Positions 9,429-19,944 of a DNA stretch of 64,000 bases are shown one piece after another. Position 1 is the first letter of the stretch, and every line of letters starts with the position of its first letter. A program made the translations under genes and the position numbers. The notes beneath the pieces are model-generated. The model was not told the DNA's origin. It saw nothing but the letters and a program-made list of their open reading frames with translations, and did no database searches. The stretch is from Canibacter zhoujuaniae (GTDB lineage: Bacteria > Actinomycetota > Actinomycetes > Actinomycetales > Microbacteriaceae): NCBI RefSeq assembly GCF_011752015.1, contig NZ_JAAIKA010000001.1, positions 62,001 through 126,000 on the forward strand, read 5' to 3'.

Positions 9429-11066
9429 TTGAAACCGCTGGATCCCCGCCTACTGCGCTATGCAGGCGCTACCAGGGGCATCCTGTTACAGGGGGTGATC
9501 CTCGGTTTTTTTCGCACCGTCGCCATCATAGTTTGGAGTTGGTGCGTCGCAATGCTGCTCGCCCAAGCGGTCGCCCCGGTGCTTGGCGGGCCGCGCTTTG
9601 GGCTGGTATTAGACGCTCTGCAACCGGCTTCTCAAACGCCTTTATTTGTGGTGTGTGCGTTAGCAGCGGTAATTGTTAGAGCTTGCACAACATGGGCCAT
9701 GGAGACAGTCTCAGCCCGCGGTGCTGTGCGGGTCAAAAACGAGCTGCGCAGATCCGCCCTCAACACGCTAGAAAAGCAATCACCGCTTCGATTTTCTGCG
9801 GCAGAGGAGGGCAGCGCACACCTCCCAACAACACTCGGGCGCGGGCTTGATGCGCTCGACAACTATTTTTCAAATTACATTCCGCAGCTGCTATTAACAG
9901 CGGTTGCAACCCCCATCCTGATCGCAGTTCTGCTGTGGGCGGATTGGCTGAGCGCAACGATCGTAATTGTGGTTTTTCCGGTGATCCCCCTGTTCATGGT
10001 GCTGATTGGTATTGCCACACGCTTCGTGCAAAATAAGCAATGGGAGGAACTAAACCGACTCTCAAACAGTTTTCTCGACACAATTTCTGGGCTTGGAACG
10101 CTGAAAATTTTCGGGCGTGAGGGGAAGCAGCGACAGAATATTGAAGATGCAACTGAGGGCTATCGCAAACGCACAATGCAGGTTTTGCGAGTCACATTCC
10201 TGTCTGGTTTCGTGCTCGATTTGGCGGGCACTTTTTCTGTCGCCCTGGTTGCGGTAACTGTTGGCACCCGCCTGGTAGATGGCCTGTTTCCACTAGGGAT
10301 CGGTTTGTTTGTGCTGCTCTTGCTCCCTGAAGTGTTCATCCCGATCCGACAGGTTGGTGTTGCATATCATGCCTCAGCTGAGGGTCTGGCCGCGGCGAAT
10401 AACGTTTTCGCCTTAATTGATAGCGACGCAGTGTACGAAGCCGAGCCGCACCCTGCGACAGAGGCAGAGCACCTCGAACTTAATGGTGTGAGCGTCGATT
10501 ATGGTCATGGTGCGGGGCCGCTTCTCAACCTTAGTGTTGCCCCCGGGGAGTATGTTGCACTCACCGGCCCGAGCGGGAGCGGCAAAACAAGCGCGTTAAA
10601 TGTTTTGATGGGCTTTGTGCCAGCTGTTAACGGAAAAGTGCAGCGCACCGCGCAGCTGGCTTGGGTTGGCCAGAAACCAGGTTTGCTGCAGGGTAGCGTG
10701 TTTGAAAACCTCAGCCTCGGCGGTGCTGTGCTTGAATCTGACGCCCGCGCTGTGTTGGAAGAGCTCGGTTTGGCGACGCTGCCGTTAGAAAAACAGCTGG
10801 GTGCTCTCGATCACGGTGTTTCGGGCGGGCAGGCGCAACGTATTGCGATCGCGCGCGCACTCCTTTTTGCTAAGCGTTTTCCCGGTTGCGGAATTGTCAT
10901 GGACGAACCGAGCAGTGCCCTTGACGCTGCGAGTGAAAAACTTGTTGCGCTAGCTCTCAGACGGCGTGCTGCTGTGGGGCATCCTGTGCTGATTGTTTCG
11001 CATCGCGAGGCGCTGATTGAAAGCGCTGACCGTGCAGTGCGAATTGCGGAGGTTGCGCATGGTTAA
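9429..11066 (+). CDS. cydD: ABC exporter CydD for cytochrome bd assembly
   Basis: CydD (545 residues) is one half of the heterodimeric CydDC transporter needed to mature cytochrome bd; in E. coli it exports thiols. The N-terminal half has the membrane spans of an exporter; the ATPase half shows Walker A GPSGSGKT (about 380-387), signature SGGQAQR (about 465) and Walker B VMDEPSSALD. The TTG start with AGGAG 5-6 bases before it is preferred; an in-frame ATG at 9306 has no ribosome binding site and lies upstream of the likely promoter. The gene overlaps cydC by 8 bases. Confidence 0.88.
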   Translation: MKPLDPRLLRYAGATRGILLQGVILGFFRTVAIIVWSWCVAMLLAQAVAPVLGGPRFGLVLDALQPASQTPLFVVCALAAVIVRACTTWAMETVSARGAVRVKNELRRSALNTLEKQSPLRFSAAEEGSAHLPTTLGRGLDALDNYFSNYIPQLLLTAVATPILIAVLLWADWLSATIVIVVFPVIPLFMVLIGIATRFVQNKQWEELNRLSNSFLDTISGLGTLKIFGREGKQRQNIEDATEGYRKRTMQVLRVTFLSGFVLDLAGTFSVALVAVTVGTRLVDGLFPLGIGLFVLLLLPEVFIPIRQVGVAYHASAEGLAAANNVFALIDSDAVYEAEPHPATEAEHLELNGVSVDYGHGAGPLLNLSVAPGEYVALTGPSGSGKTSALNVLMGFVPAVNGKVQRTAQLAWVGQKPGLLQGSVFENLSLGGAVLESDARAVLEELGLATLPLEKQLGALDHGVSGGQAQRIAIARALLFAKRFPGCGIVMDEPSSALDAASEKLVALALRRRAAVGHPVLIVSHREALIESADRAVRIAEVAHG

Positions 11067-12744
11067 GGATCTGCGCGCGGCCGCCGTGCCGAGTTTTGTT
11101 GCGCGCGCCCCCGGAGTGCTGCTCGGGGTGCTCGCAGATGCCTGCGTTGTGGGGCTCTTAGCGCTCTCAATGTGGCTTATCGTGCGGGCGGCGGAGCAGC
11201 CGCCGATCCTGTACCTCAACTTTGCAATTGTGGGTGTGCGCGCTATCGCTATCGGTCGTGCAGCATTTCGATATGTTGAAAGATTGGCGAGTCACGATGC
11301 TGCATTTGCGCAGCTTGCTGTGCTGCGCGGAGTGACATTTCAGCGGTTGCTGCCGCGCATTCCCGGCGGTGTTGAAACTAATCGACGCGGCGAAGTGCTT
11401 GCGGCCTTTGTCGATGACGTTGATCAGCTGCAAGATGAGGCACTCAGGGTGCGCCAGCCGCTCATTGTCAGCTCGGTAGTAGTGTTGCTGTCGCTGATAT
11501 TGGTCGCTTTAATCTCACCGCTGGCTGCGCTCATGACAGCAGTTTCTATCGGGGGAGCAGCGGTTATCGCGGTGTGGCTCACAGATCGGATCGCCGGAAG
11601 ATCACAGTCTGCGCTTTCTGCGGCGCGGGCTAAGCTACAGGATGCGATACTCGAGCGAGCTGAAGCAGCTGAGGTACTTGCAGCTTTCGGCGCAACCCAG
11701 AATGCAGATGCGAAGGTGTTTGCGGCAGCTGAGCAGCTCTCTAAAATACAGCGCAAACAAGCGACGACTGCCGGGCTGACAGCAGGGCTGATGCTACTCG
11801 GTGCTGGTTTAGCAACAGTAATGATCCTGCTGTTTGTGCAACCGGATATGGGAGCCGGCCTGTTTGGCTTAACTGTTATAGTGCCGGCGGCGATCGCGGA
11901 AGTGTTTTTAGCGGTGCCGCTTGCGTTAAACGCTAGACGACGAGTGCAATCAAGCGCTGCCCGGGTTGCGCGGCTCACAACCTCTGAACTGCCTGCCGAG
12001 CTGCCACAGACCGCGCAAGATTTAGAGATTTCAGACCCCGATGACAGCGGAGAAAAGCGTCATTCGGCTGCGGTGACCCTCCGCGCACAACTGCCGCAGG
12101 GAGAGCCACTCATCGCCGCATCCAACCTCACGATTAAACATCCCGGCAGTGGCGATCCGCAAATTAAGGATCTAACTTTTGAGCTGCACGCTGGTGAGAC
12201 TCTGTTGATTACAGGGGAGAGCGGCAGCGGAAAATCTACGCTCGCTGCGGCGCTGGTGAGATTTCTTGACTATGCGGGATCTTTGCAAGTGTTTGGAGTG
12301 GCAGCTCGTGATCTCGGTGGCCCCACAGTTAGGCAACTGATCGGGCTGTGCGAACAGCGGCCGCACCTTTTTGACACAAACCTGAGGCAAAACCTGTTGT
12401 TTGCTAAACCCAGCGCAAGTGATGCTGAGTTAATGTCGATGCTTAAGCGGGTGGGCTTGCACGAGTGGGTTGCTGCACGCGGTGGCTTAGAGATGCGTAT
12501 CGGCAATCGCGGCGCCCTCGTATCAGGCGGGCAGGCGCAACGGATAGCTTTGGCGCGTGTGCTTTTGGCGGAGTTTCCCATCGTTGTATTGGACGAACCG
12601 ACCGCCAGCGTTGATCGTGACCGGGCTGACACCCTGCTGCAAGAGCTTGTTGCTGCTGTGCCGCAAGACAGAGCACTGCTGCTGATTAGTCACACCGTGC
12701 CACCTGCGGTTAGGGCTCGCGCTGCCGGTGAAATCGTGCTGTAG
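11059..12744 (+). CDS. cydC: ABC exporter CydC for cytochrome bd assembly
   Basis: CydC (561 residues) partners CydD. It has exporter-type membrane spans in its first 290 residues, then Walker A GESGSGKST (from about 386), VSGGQAQRIALAR and VVLDEPTASVD. The ATG at 11059 is preceded by GGAGG inside cydD and overlaps the cydD stop, which suggests coupled translation; an upstream in-frame start at 11017 is possible but has no ribosome binding site. With cydAB this locus holds everything specific to the bd oxidase. Confidence 0.88.
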   Translation: MVKDLRAAAVPSFVARAPGVLLGVLADACVVGLLALSMWLIVRAAEQPPILYLNFAIVGVRAIAIGRAAFRYVERLASHDAAFAQLAVLRGVTFQRLLPRIPGGVETNRRGEVLAAFVDDVDQLQDEALRVRQPLIVSSVVVLLSLILVALISPLAALMTAVSIGGAAVIAVWLTDRIAGRSQSALSAARAKLQDAILERAEAAEVLAAFGATQNADAKVFAAAEQLSKIQRKQATTAGLTAGLMLLGAGLATVMILLFVQPDMGAGLFGLTVIVPAAIAEVFLAVPLALNARRRVQSSAARVARLTTSELPAELPQTAQDLEISDPDDSGEKRHSAAVTLRAQLPQGEPLIAASNLTIKHPGSGDPQIKDLTFELHAGETLLITGESGSGKSTLAAALVRFLDYAGSLQVFGVAARDLGGPTVRQLIGLCEQRPHLFDTNLRQNLLFAKPSASDAELMSMLKRVGLHEWVAARGGLEMRIGNRGALVSGGQAQRIALARVLLAEFPIVVLDEPTASVDRDRADTLLQELVAAVPQDRALLLISHTVPPAVRARAAGEIVL

Positions 12745-12769
12745 CTAGTAACATTGGATTATTACGACG

Positions 12770-12806
12770 ACGCAGCGTAAACCGAGCAGGGGCGTGCTGC
12801 GTTTTT
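12770..12806 (+). terminator. Terminator after cydDC
   Basis: ACGCAGC (12770-12776) pairs with GCTGCGT (12796-12802), followed by TTTTC. The loop is long (19 bases), so strength is uncertain. Confidence 0.55.
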
Positions 12807-12828
12807 CTATCTGTATATGAGGAACACC

Positions 12829-15324
12829 GTGAACGAAGCAGCAGAAGCTTACGATTTTCGCCAGATCCAAAAACGCTGGCAGCCGTACTGGGAAGATAAT
12901 AAAACCTTCGAAGTATCAAACGAAGAATCTGAGCGGCCGCGTAAATACGTGCTAGATATGTTCCCGTATCCTTCCGGTGACCTGCACATGGGGCATGCCG
13001 AGGCCTTCAGCATGGGAGACGTGATGGCTCGCTATTGGCGCGGCCAGGGTTACGCTGTGCTGCATCCGATCGGGTGGGACTCATTCGGTCTCCCCGCTGA
13101 AAACGCTGCGATTAAGCGCGGTGTTGATCCACGTGCTTGGACTTACGACAATATCGCGCAGCAAAAAGCGAGTTTTAAGGAGTATGCGCCCAGCTTTGAC
13201 TGGTCTCGTGTGCTGCACACCAGCGACCCTGAATACTATCGCTGGAATCAATGGATTTTCTTGCAGATGTATAAGCGTGGCCTCGCATATCGGAAGGCGA
13301 GTTGGGTTAACTGGGATCCGGTAGATCAGACAGTGCTTGCAAACGAGCAGGTGCTAGCAGATGGCACCTCAGAGCGCTCAGGTGCTGTTGTTGTAAAGAA
13401 AAAGCTGACGCAGTGGTATTTCAAAATCACAGACTATGCAGACCGACTGCTCGATGATCTCGACAAGCTTGAGGGTGCTTGGCCGGCTAAGGTGCTGCAG
13501 ATGCAGCGTAACTGGATAGGCCGGTCGCGCGGTGCTGAGGTTGAGTTTGAAATTGAGGGTCGTGATGAGCCGGTAACTGTTTTCACAACCCGTCCCGACA
13601 CTCTGCACGGGGCAACCTTTATGGTTGTGGCGCCTGACAGTGATTTAGCCGCTGAACTTGCTGCCGGAGCATCTGCAGAAGTGCAGAGCAGCTTTGCCGA
13701 ATATTTGGCTAAGACGCAGAGCCAAACGGAGATTGAGCGGCAGGCAACGGACAAAGAAAAGACAGGGGTTTTCCTGGAGCGCTGGGCAATCAACCCAGCT
13801 AACGGTGAGCGGATCCCGGTTTGGGCCGGTGATTTTGTGCTCGCCGACTACGGTCACGGCATGGTTATGAGCGTGCCGGCACACGATGAGCGCGACATGG
13901 CCTTCGCAAATAAGTTTGACCTGCCGGTGCGCACAGTTGTTGAGGTGCACGACGAAGATGGCAATGTTTTGAACCCGGAGGAAACTCGCGAGGCAGTGGC
14001 CGGGGACGGCATCATCATCAACTCTGGTGAGCTCAACGGTCTTAACAAAGCTGAGGCGATTGCGAAGCAGATTGAGCTGCTCGAGACGTCTGGCAAAGGA
14101 CGCGCAGCCACCACCTACCGTTTGCGTGATTGGCTGATCAGCAGGCAGCGCTACTGGGGCACCCCAATTCCGATCCTGCACAATGCTGCCGGTGAAATGC
14201 GTGCGGTTGACGAGAGTGCGCTGCCGGTCAAGCTGCCGGTTGCTGAGGGGCTTGATTTGAAGCCGAAGGGCACTTCACCGCTCGGTGCTGCCACCGAGTG
14301 GGCAACCGTTGAAATCGACGGTGAAAGCTGGACCCGCGACCCCGACACCATGGACACTTTTGTGGACAGCTCATGGTACTTCCTGCGATTCTTGAGCGCC
14401 CAAGATAACACGCAGCCGTTTGATTCTGCCGCTGTGAATGCATGGGGGCCAATCGATCACTATGTTGGCGGTGTTGAACACGCAATTCTGCATCTGCTTT
14501 ATGCGCGGTTTATCACTAAAGTGCTCTACGACCTTGGTCAGCTAGAGTTTGATGAACCATTCACAAAGCTTCTGAATCAGGGCATGGTGCTGCTTGACGG
14601 CGCAAAAATGTCGAAGTCAAAAGGCAATCTGGTTGAGTTTGCTGAGCAGCTACGCGACCACGGTGCTGACGCGCTGCGTGTGTCACTCGTATTTGCCGGC
14701 CCGCCAGAAGATGATATCGACTGGAAAGATATTTCCGTGCAGGGCTCAGCCAAGTTTTTGGCGCGGGCGTGGCGTCTGTCACGCGAAGTGTCAGCGCCGG
14801 TAGATGCTGATGCGGCAGCGGGTGACAAAGAGCTGCGGCGTCACACGCACAAGCTGCTCAAAGAAGTGCCGGGTCTGGTTGAAAGCTACAAGTTTAACGT
14901 TGTAATTGCCCGTCTTATGGAGCAGGTCAACGTTACTCGTAAAGCGGTTGATGGGGCTGCTGGCCCAGCAGACCCTGCGGTGCGTGAATCGGTTGAGACA
15001 ATCGCGCTCATGCTGAATATGTTTGCGCCATACTGCGCAGAAGACATGTGGGTAAATCTCGGTCACGAACCATCAGTTGCGCTCGCACTGTGGCCGCAGG
15101 CTGATGAGAGTTTGTTAGTTGCTGACACTGTTAAACTCGCTATCCAAGTTAACGGAAAAGTGCGCGACACTGTTGAGGTTGCGGCCGATATTAGCGAGGC
15201 TGATGCAGTTGCAGCAGCACTAGCTTCTGCAAAAGTGCAGCGCCAGCTTGAAGGGATGGATGTAGTAAAGACAATCGTCCGCCTGCCAAAGATTGTGAGC
15301 ATCGCAGCAAAACCGATCAGCTAG
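12829..15324 (+). CDS. leuS: Leucyl-tRNA synthetase
   Basis: LeuS (831 residues from this start) charges tRNA-Leu. It is a class I enzyme: HMGH (the HIGH motif) at 53-56, KMSKS at 593-597, and an inserted editing domain between them with the threonine-rich [14 protein letters not shown] and the DERD pocket. The GTG at 12829 is preferred because GAGGA lies 5 bases upstream; an ATG 12 bases earlier has no ribosome binding site. It seems to be a single-gene unit between two hairpins. Confidence 0.95.
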   Translation: MNEAAEAYDFRQIQKRWQPYWEDNKTFEVSNEESERPRKYVLDMFPYPSGDLHMGHAEAFSMGDVMARYWRGQGYAVLHPIGWDSFGLPAENAAIKRGVDPRAWTYDNIAQQKASFKEYAPSFDWSRVLHTSDPEYYRWNQWIFLQMYKRGLAYRKASWVNWDPVDQTVLANEQVLADGTSERSGAVVVKKKLTQWYFKITDYADRLLDDLDKLEGAWPAKVLQMQRNWIGRSRGAEVEFEIEGRDEPVTVFTTRPDTLHGATFMVVAPDSDLAAELAAGASAEVQSSFAEYLAKTQSQTEIERQATDKEKTGVFLERWAINPANGERIPVWAGDFVLADYGHGMVMSVPAHDERDMAFANKFDLPVRTVVEVHDEDGNVLNPEETREAVAGDGIIINSGELNGLNKAEAIAKQIELLETSGKGRAATTYRLRDWLISRQRYWGTPIPILHNAAGEMRAVDESALPVKLPVAEGLDLKPKGTSPLGAATEWATVEIDGESWTRDPDTMDTFVDSSWYFLRFLSAQDNTQPFDSAAVNAWGPIDHYVGGVEHAILHLLYARFITKVLYDLGQLEFDEPFTKLLNQGMVLLDGAKMSKSKGNLVEFAEQLRDHGADALRVSLVFAGPPEDDIDWKDISVQGSAKFLARAWRLSREVSAPVDADAAAGDKELRRHTHKLLKEVPGLVESYKFNVVIARLMEQVNVTRKAVDGAAGPADPAVRESVETIALMLNMFAPYCAEDMWVNLGHEPSVALALWPQADESLLVADTVKLAIQVNGKVRDTVEVAADISEADAVAAALASAKVQRQLEGMDVVKTIVRLPKIVSIAAKPIS

Positions 15325-15357
15325 CGCGCAGATCTAGTTCACGCTCTGAATGCGAGG

Positions 15358-15387
15358 CCCCCAGCTCTGTTTGTAACAGGCTGGGGG
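15358..15387 (+). terminator. Probable terminator after leuS
   Basis: CCCCCAGC (15358-15365) pairs exactly with GCTGGGGG (15380-15387) around 14 bases. The following sequence TGATTGCTTTATTA is only moderately T-rich. Confidence 0.6.
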
Positions 15388-15465
15388 TGATTGCTTTATT
15401 AGAGGGTTATCCCCAAATTCATATTTGCAAGTCATCGTGGCTGTGTAACTCAATACCCTCATGTT

Positions 15466-16260
15466 ATGAATCGCAACGAGCTATATCTAAAACAATTTGC
15501 GAAAATGGCTGATCTGCCAATAAAAACAGAAACATCTAACAGGTCTGAGCCTGAGCAGAAGCCAGAGCAGATTTTGCGGGAGCAGCAAACTGAGTTGCCG
15601 ACGCTAAGTTTGCGTGAGCGAGTTAAGCCACTGTTAAGAGTGCCCAACACCGCTGTTGTTGGGGTGGCAGTTCTCGTTGCCATCGTCACAGTATTTTTGG
15701 TTTGGAACGGCACTCGCGGCACCGAAATAGCACCCTCTGCAGAAACAGTGAAATTTGCCAGCTCCGCAACTCAAGCAAACGAGAGTTTCACGGCGCAGTC
15801 TGAAGCCGCAACAGACAAAGCCCAGTCGCAGAACACGGTTACTGTGCACATTGTCGGGGCTGTTGCAAAGCCGGGAGTCTATGAGATAAACGCCGAGCAG
15901 AGACTGCAAGAAGCTCTGAAAGCAGCCGGGGGAGCCACCCCTGATGCTGCGCTCGCAGCGGTTAATCTAGCGCGTCAGCTTGTCGACGGCGAGCAGATAC
16001 TAATCCCCACCGAGCAGGAAGTAGCAAACGGTAACGCTGCGGTTGCAACTGGCCCCACACAGTCACAGGGCAAAATAAGTATCAACTTAAGCACTCCACA
16101 ACAGTTAGAAGCGCTGCCGAAGATTGGCCCCGCACTCGCAGAACGAATAGTTGAATGGCGGGAAACAAACGGTGGTTTCAAAAAAATTGAAGACCTGTTG
16201 CAGGTTAAAGGGATCGGAGGGTCAACTTTTGAGCTGCTCGCAGAAGTGGTTACCTTATGA
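15466..16260 (+). CDS. comEA: ComEA-like DNA-binding protein with helix-hairpin-helix repeats
   Basis: The 264-residue protein has a cytosolic N-terminus, one membrane span (about 62-80), a Ser/Thr/Ala-rich linker, an SLBB domain (about 126-175, starting VTVHIVGAVAKPGVY) and a C-terminal double helix-hairpin-helix domain (about 205-264) with LPKIGPALAERI and GIGGSTFE. In naturally competent bacteria ComEA binds incoming double-stranded DNA outside the membrane. The stop overlaps the comEC start. A TACCCT hexamer ends 6 bases before the ATG, so a leaderless transcript is possible. Confidence 0.88.
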   Translation: MNRNELYLKQFAKMADLPIKTETSNRSEPEQKPEQILREQQTELPTLSLRERVKPLLRVPNTAVVGVAVLVAIVTVFLVWNGTRGTEIAPSAETVKFASSATQANESFTAQSEAATDKAQSQNTVTVHIVGAVAKPGVYEINAEQRLQEALKAAGGATPDAALAAVNLARQLVDGEQILIPTEQEVANGNAAVATGPTQSQGKISINLSTPQQLEALPKIGPALAERIVEWRETNGGFKKIEDLLQVKGIGGSTFELLAEVVTL

Positions 16261-18710
16261 CCCTGACTCCAAACAAGCGCAACAGCTATTTTCTGCTGCT
16301 GGCTGGATTGGGTTTGTGGGCGGTTACCGCAGCGACACTGCTGACTGAAAAACACTGGGTGTTTGTTGCGGGCGCAATCTGTCTAGTATTGGTTTGCTTG
16401 ACAGCGCGAAACATTCGTGCGGCCAGTGTGGTGGCGCTTTTAAGCGCTTTTCTAGGAGCGCAACTGATGCTGCAAATTCAGGCTAGAGATATCGCCGCAC
16501 TGAGCATGGACTCACAGCAGCAAACCCTAACCTTAAAAATTATCGAATATCCAAAATCTAAACTCCAAGGAGCTACTAAAAGCCAGTGGACAACCGGACG
16601 ACTTAGCAATACGCCCTACGCGCCAGCCGTTAGAGTCTGGCTGCCAGAAGACACTGATACCGCCGGGTTCGCACCGGGCACAACGGTCAGCGTGACAGGG
16701 CTGGTTAAACGGAAGCTGCTTGACTCCCCAGAAGCTTTTGAACTAAACACCAACACAGCGCCCTTGATCACAGCGCCGGCAACAAAACTTGAACAAACAC
16801 TGCACAAGGCGCGCAGTGCCTTAAGCACACACAGCAAAAACTTTGCAACCCAAAAAAGCGTATTTTCTGCATTCATTAATAGCGGTGCAAAATATGTGCC
16901 GGGTTTCGCTGTCGGAGACACCGCACTGTTAGATGAGCAAGACTTCTCTGTGCTGCGTGCATCAGGGCTCCTGCACCTGACAGCCGTATCAGGCGGTAAC
17001 TGTGCGCTGGTGCTTGCCGGAGTTTCCTGGGCTGCAGGCCTCCTCGGATGCCGGAAAACAGCAAGACTGCTGCTGCAAGCAGGTGGGCTGGCGCTCTTCG
17101 CGCTCGCAGTGGGGTCGGACTCATCACTGCAGCGCGCCGCCGTTATGTCGGGTGTTATTCTTATCGGCAATTTCGGTGGTGTTAAACACAGCAGTTTTGC
17201 ATCTCTCGGCGCTGCCGCCCTTGTTCTAATAAGCTGTGACCCATGGCAGGCCGTGCGGGCAGGTTTTGCGCTGTCGATTGCGGCCACCGGCGGCATTCTT
17301 TTGCTTGCGCAGCCGTTAAAACGTCGCCTCACTCGCTGGGGTTTACCTGAATTTTTAGCGCTTGCACTGGCCGTCACCTGTGCGGCACAAATCGGGTGTG
17401 CGCCGCTACTGCTGCTGTTGCAGGGAGATCTGCCGCTTGCCGGGATTCTCGCCAACCTACTGGCTGCGCCACTTGCGCCATTTGCGACAGGTTTGGGGTT
17501 ATTAGCTTTTATCCAGTTGGGGCTTAATTTCGGCTTCGGGGATTTTTGTTTTTTCCTCGCTAGTAGCGCGTGCGCACTAATTGAACAAATCGCAAGGTTT
17601 AGCGTGCAGCTGCCTGTTACAGCACTTGCATGGCCAGAGGGGGCGGGCGGTGCCATACAGTTAGTGTTCTGTTACGCGCTCATTTTCGCATCCCACAATG
17701 TTGCAAAGCACGGTTTGCGTTTGCATCGGGTGCTCAGGAAACGCAAACAGCCCTGGCAGCTCATAAGCACGCAAACGCCGCTCGCCAAGCTGCTGGTTTT
17801 GACCCCGCTATTTGTGGCGACAGCAGTAGTGTTCGCAAACACTGTTTTTCGCCCTGTGTTAGCTACTCAGGTAGTTCCAACAGATTGGGTGATTGCAGGG
17901 TGTGATGTCGGGCAGGGCGACGCATTTGTGGTCAGAGATCCAGTCGAGGCAGAAACTGTGATGTTAATTGACACGGGTGACAATAAAGATAAGCTGCGCA
18001 GCTGTTTGACCAAGCTCGGGGTAAAAAGCATTCAAATGTTAGTTTTAACCCACGACGACAGAGATCATGTTGGGGCTTTGGAAGAGGTTTCCGGGGTTGT
18101 GAGGGCGGCTCTCATATCGCCCCCAACCTTAGAACCAGAGCGACCGCTTTTGTATGAGTTAGATCGTGCGGGCATCGCAGCTGCAATTGCTACAGCTGGA
18201 GATCACGGCACACTAGGGGGAGTTGAGTGGGAGGTGCTTGCTCCGCGCCGCGACAAAATTAGTCTCGATAGCAACTCGATGAGCTTGGTGGTGCGCATCA
18301 AGTACCGCGATCTGACCGCAATGTTTATGGCTGATACGGGAGAAGCGGAACAGCAGGAACTCATTGAGACATTAGATTCTGCCGTTTTGGATGTTGACAT
18401 CGTTAAGGTTGCGCATCACGGGTCAAAAAACTTCTTACCAGAACTTTTGCAAGCGCAGTCTCCTAAATGGGCACTGATCGGTGTCGGGGCAGATAATAGC
18501 TACGGTCATCCCAGCAGGCAGGTGCTTGACGAACTAGATCAGCTTGGGGCGATTACACTGCGCACAGACAAACACGGTTTATTTGTGCTGACAGCAGCGG
18601 GTAAAGCGTGGGTTAGTCAGACTCTTGACCAGAGCCACTCGGGGGCTGCAATAGCGGAGATAAAATACGCGCGCCGCACTCCCATCAGGGGGAAGGAAGA
18701 GCTAGGGTAG
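16257..18710 (+). CDS. comEC: ComEC/Rec2-family DNA uptake channel protein
   Basis: ComEC (817 residues) is the inner-membrane channel for transforming DNA. After N-terminal spans and a soluble OB-like part, the competence domain (about 215-500) has the LLHLTAVSGGNCALV block; a metallo-beta-lactamase-like domain begins near residue 544 (GCDVGQGDAFVV) and has the metal motif HDDRDH near 598 and AHHGSKN further on. All three parts are present, so the gene looks intact. ATG overlaps the comEA stop by 4 bases. No other uptake genes lie in the window. Confidence 0.9.
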   Translation: MTLTPNKRNSYFLLLAGLGLWAVTAATLLTEKHWVFVAGAICLVLVCLTARNIRAASVVALLSAFLGAQLMLQIQARDIAALSMDSQQQTLTLKIIEYPKSKLQGATKSQWTTGRLSNTPYAPAVRVWLPEDTDTAGFAPGTTVSVTGLVKRKLLDSPEAFELNTNTAPLITAPATKLEQTLHKARSALSTHSKNFATQKSVFSAFINSGAKYVPGFAVGDTALLDEQDFSVLRASGLLHLTAVSGGNCALVLAGVSWAAGLLGCRKTARLLLQAGGLALFALAVGSDSSLQRAAVMSGVILIGNFGGVKHSSFASLGAAALVLISCDPWQAVRAGFALSIAATGGILLLAQPLKRRLTRWGLPEFLALALAVTCAAQIGCAPLLLLLQGDLPLAGILANLLAAPLAPFATGLGLLAFIQLGLNFGFGDFCFFLASSACALIEQIARFSVQLPVTALAWPEGAGGAIQLVFCYALIFASHNVAKHGLRLHRVLRKRKQPWQLISTQTPLAKLLVLTPLFVATAVVFANTVFRPVLATQVVPTDWVIAGCDVGQGDAFVVRDPVEAETVMLIDTGDNKDKLRSCLTKLGVKSIQMLVLTHDDRDHVGALEEVSGVVRAALISPPTLEPERPLLYELDRAGIAAAIATAGDHGTLGGVEWEVLAPRRDKISLDSNSMSLVVRIKYRDLTAMFMADTGEAEQQELIETLDSAVLDVDIVKVAHHGSKNFLPELLQAQSPKWALIGVGADNSYGHPSRQVLDELDQLGAITLRTDKHGLFVLTAAGKAWVSQTLDQSHSGAAIAEIKYARRTPIRGKEELG

Positions 18711-18715
18711 AGAGA

Positions 18716-19939
18716 GTGAAAACCCGCCCAAAACTTCCGCAGCGCATCACCAATTCTGTGATGGCTTATCAGTGGGGTGTTTTTGACGGCATAAGTAAGC
18801 GCTTGAATCTTGCGCCTTCCGGAGCTGCAGAGGCAGAAATTTGGATCGGATCGCACCCCAAAGCGCCCAGCCGTTTTAACGACGGGCAGACTCTGCTGGA
18901 TTATGAACTGGCAAGCGGCGAAAAGCTGCCCTTCCTGTTAAAAATGTTGGCCGTTAATGAGGCTCTCTCGATTCAAGCGCACCCCACGAAAGAGTGTGCG
19001 CGGGCTGGGTTTGCATCTGAGGAAGCCGCCGGGGTTAAAATAACTGCCGAGAGTCGCAACTACCGGGATTGCAACGCAAAACCTGAGTTAATCGTCGCGC
19101 TCGAAACCGGGTTTGAAGCACTCTGCGGGTTTCGCGATCCGCAAGCTTCGGCTGCGCTTCTGACAGAACTTGCGGGAGATGCTCACAACAGTGTGCGGCA
19201 GTTTGCTGACCGGATTGTTACTCAGGGCGTAGAGGAAGTTGTGCGTTGGGCACTTAGCGCAGACAGTGCTGGCGTTAGCGAGACAATCGAGCATTTATAT
19301 GTGGCTGCTCTGGCAGCGCAAAAAAACTTTACGGCAGACACCCCCGGCCTGAAGCGTCTGTGTGCTCTCATCGCTGATCTGACAGAAAAGTATCCCGGCG
19401 ACCCCGGAATACTAGTGGCTGTGCTCTTGAATATTGTTTGCTTAAAGCACGGTGAGGCTTTGTGGCTGCCGCCGGGCACGCCACACGCCTACTTAAGAGG
19501 CTACGGTATTGAAATTATGGGGCCGAGCGACAATGTGCTGCGCGGCGGTCTCACTCCAAAACACATTGATACAGCTGAACTGCTTCAGGTGTTGAATTTT
19601 GACCCCCGATCCGCTGATCCCATTGCCGCTGTGGCAGCAGAAGCAGCGGCGCAGCGTTTTAACCCTGATGCGGCGGGGGAGCACAGCACACCGTTTGAAT
19701 TGGTGCGGGTGCTCAAAAATGTTGAACTTGTAACTTCGGGAGTCTCTTGCATTCTGGTTGTTTCAGGGTCTTTCACTGTTGAAATAACCGATGCGGCTGG
19801 GGCACATAAAACGCTGCAAATTAAGACAGGGCAGACTTTTGCTCTGCCAGAGGGCGCTATTAAGCTGACAGGATCGGGTGAGGCATTTCTTGCAAGCGGT
19901 GCGTTGCGTGGGTGTGACGCCCCGGCAGCGCAAATTTAG
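18716..19939 (+). CDS. manA: Mannose-6-phosphate isomerase, class I
   Basis: The 407-residue zinc enzyme interconverts fructose 6-phosphate and mannose 6-phosphate, feeding GDP-mannose for glycolipids and glycans. Family features seen are YQWGVFDGIS near the start, SIQAHPTKE (metal-binding Gln and His), LPPGTPHAYLRGYGIEIMG and RGGLTPKHID. The GTG start comes 5 bases after comEC and may be co-transcribed with it. manA between comEC and holA is not part of the usual core order and may be a local insertion. Confidence 0.9.
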   Translation: MKTRPKLPQRITNSVMAYQWGVFDGISKRLNLAPSGAAEAEIWIGSHPKAPSRFNDGQTLLDYELASGEKLPFLLKMLAVNEALSIQAHPTKECARAGFASEEAAGVKITAESRNYRDCNAKPELIVALETGFEALCGFRDPQASAALLTELAGDAHNSVRQFADRIVTQGVEEVVRWALSADSAGVSETIEHLYVAALAAQKNFTADTPGLKRLCALIADLTEKYPGDPGILVAVLLNIVCLKHGEALWLPPGTPHAYLRGYGIEIMGPSDNVLRGGLTPKHIDTAELLQVLNFDPRSADPIAAVAAEAAAQRFNPDAAGEHSTPFELVRVLKNVELVTSGVSCILVVSGSFTVEITDAAGAHKTLQIKTGQTFALPEGAIKLTGSGEAFLASGALRGCDAPAAQI

Positions 19940-19944
19940 GAGAC

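Noticed and set aside
13645-14181. 178-codon open frame opposite leuS
   Set aside because: Lies in the LeuS editing domain region, which is clearly coding on the plus strand; no ribosome binding site or motif.
16616-17656. 346-codon open frame on the minus strand opposite comEC
   Set aside because: It is fully inside comEC, rich in Ser/Pro/Ala/Arg as expected for the reverse of a GC-rich gene, and has no family motif.
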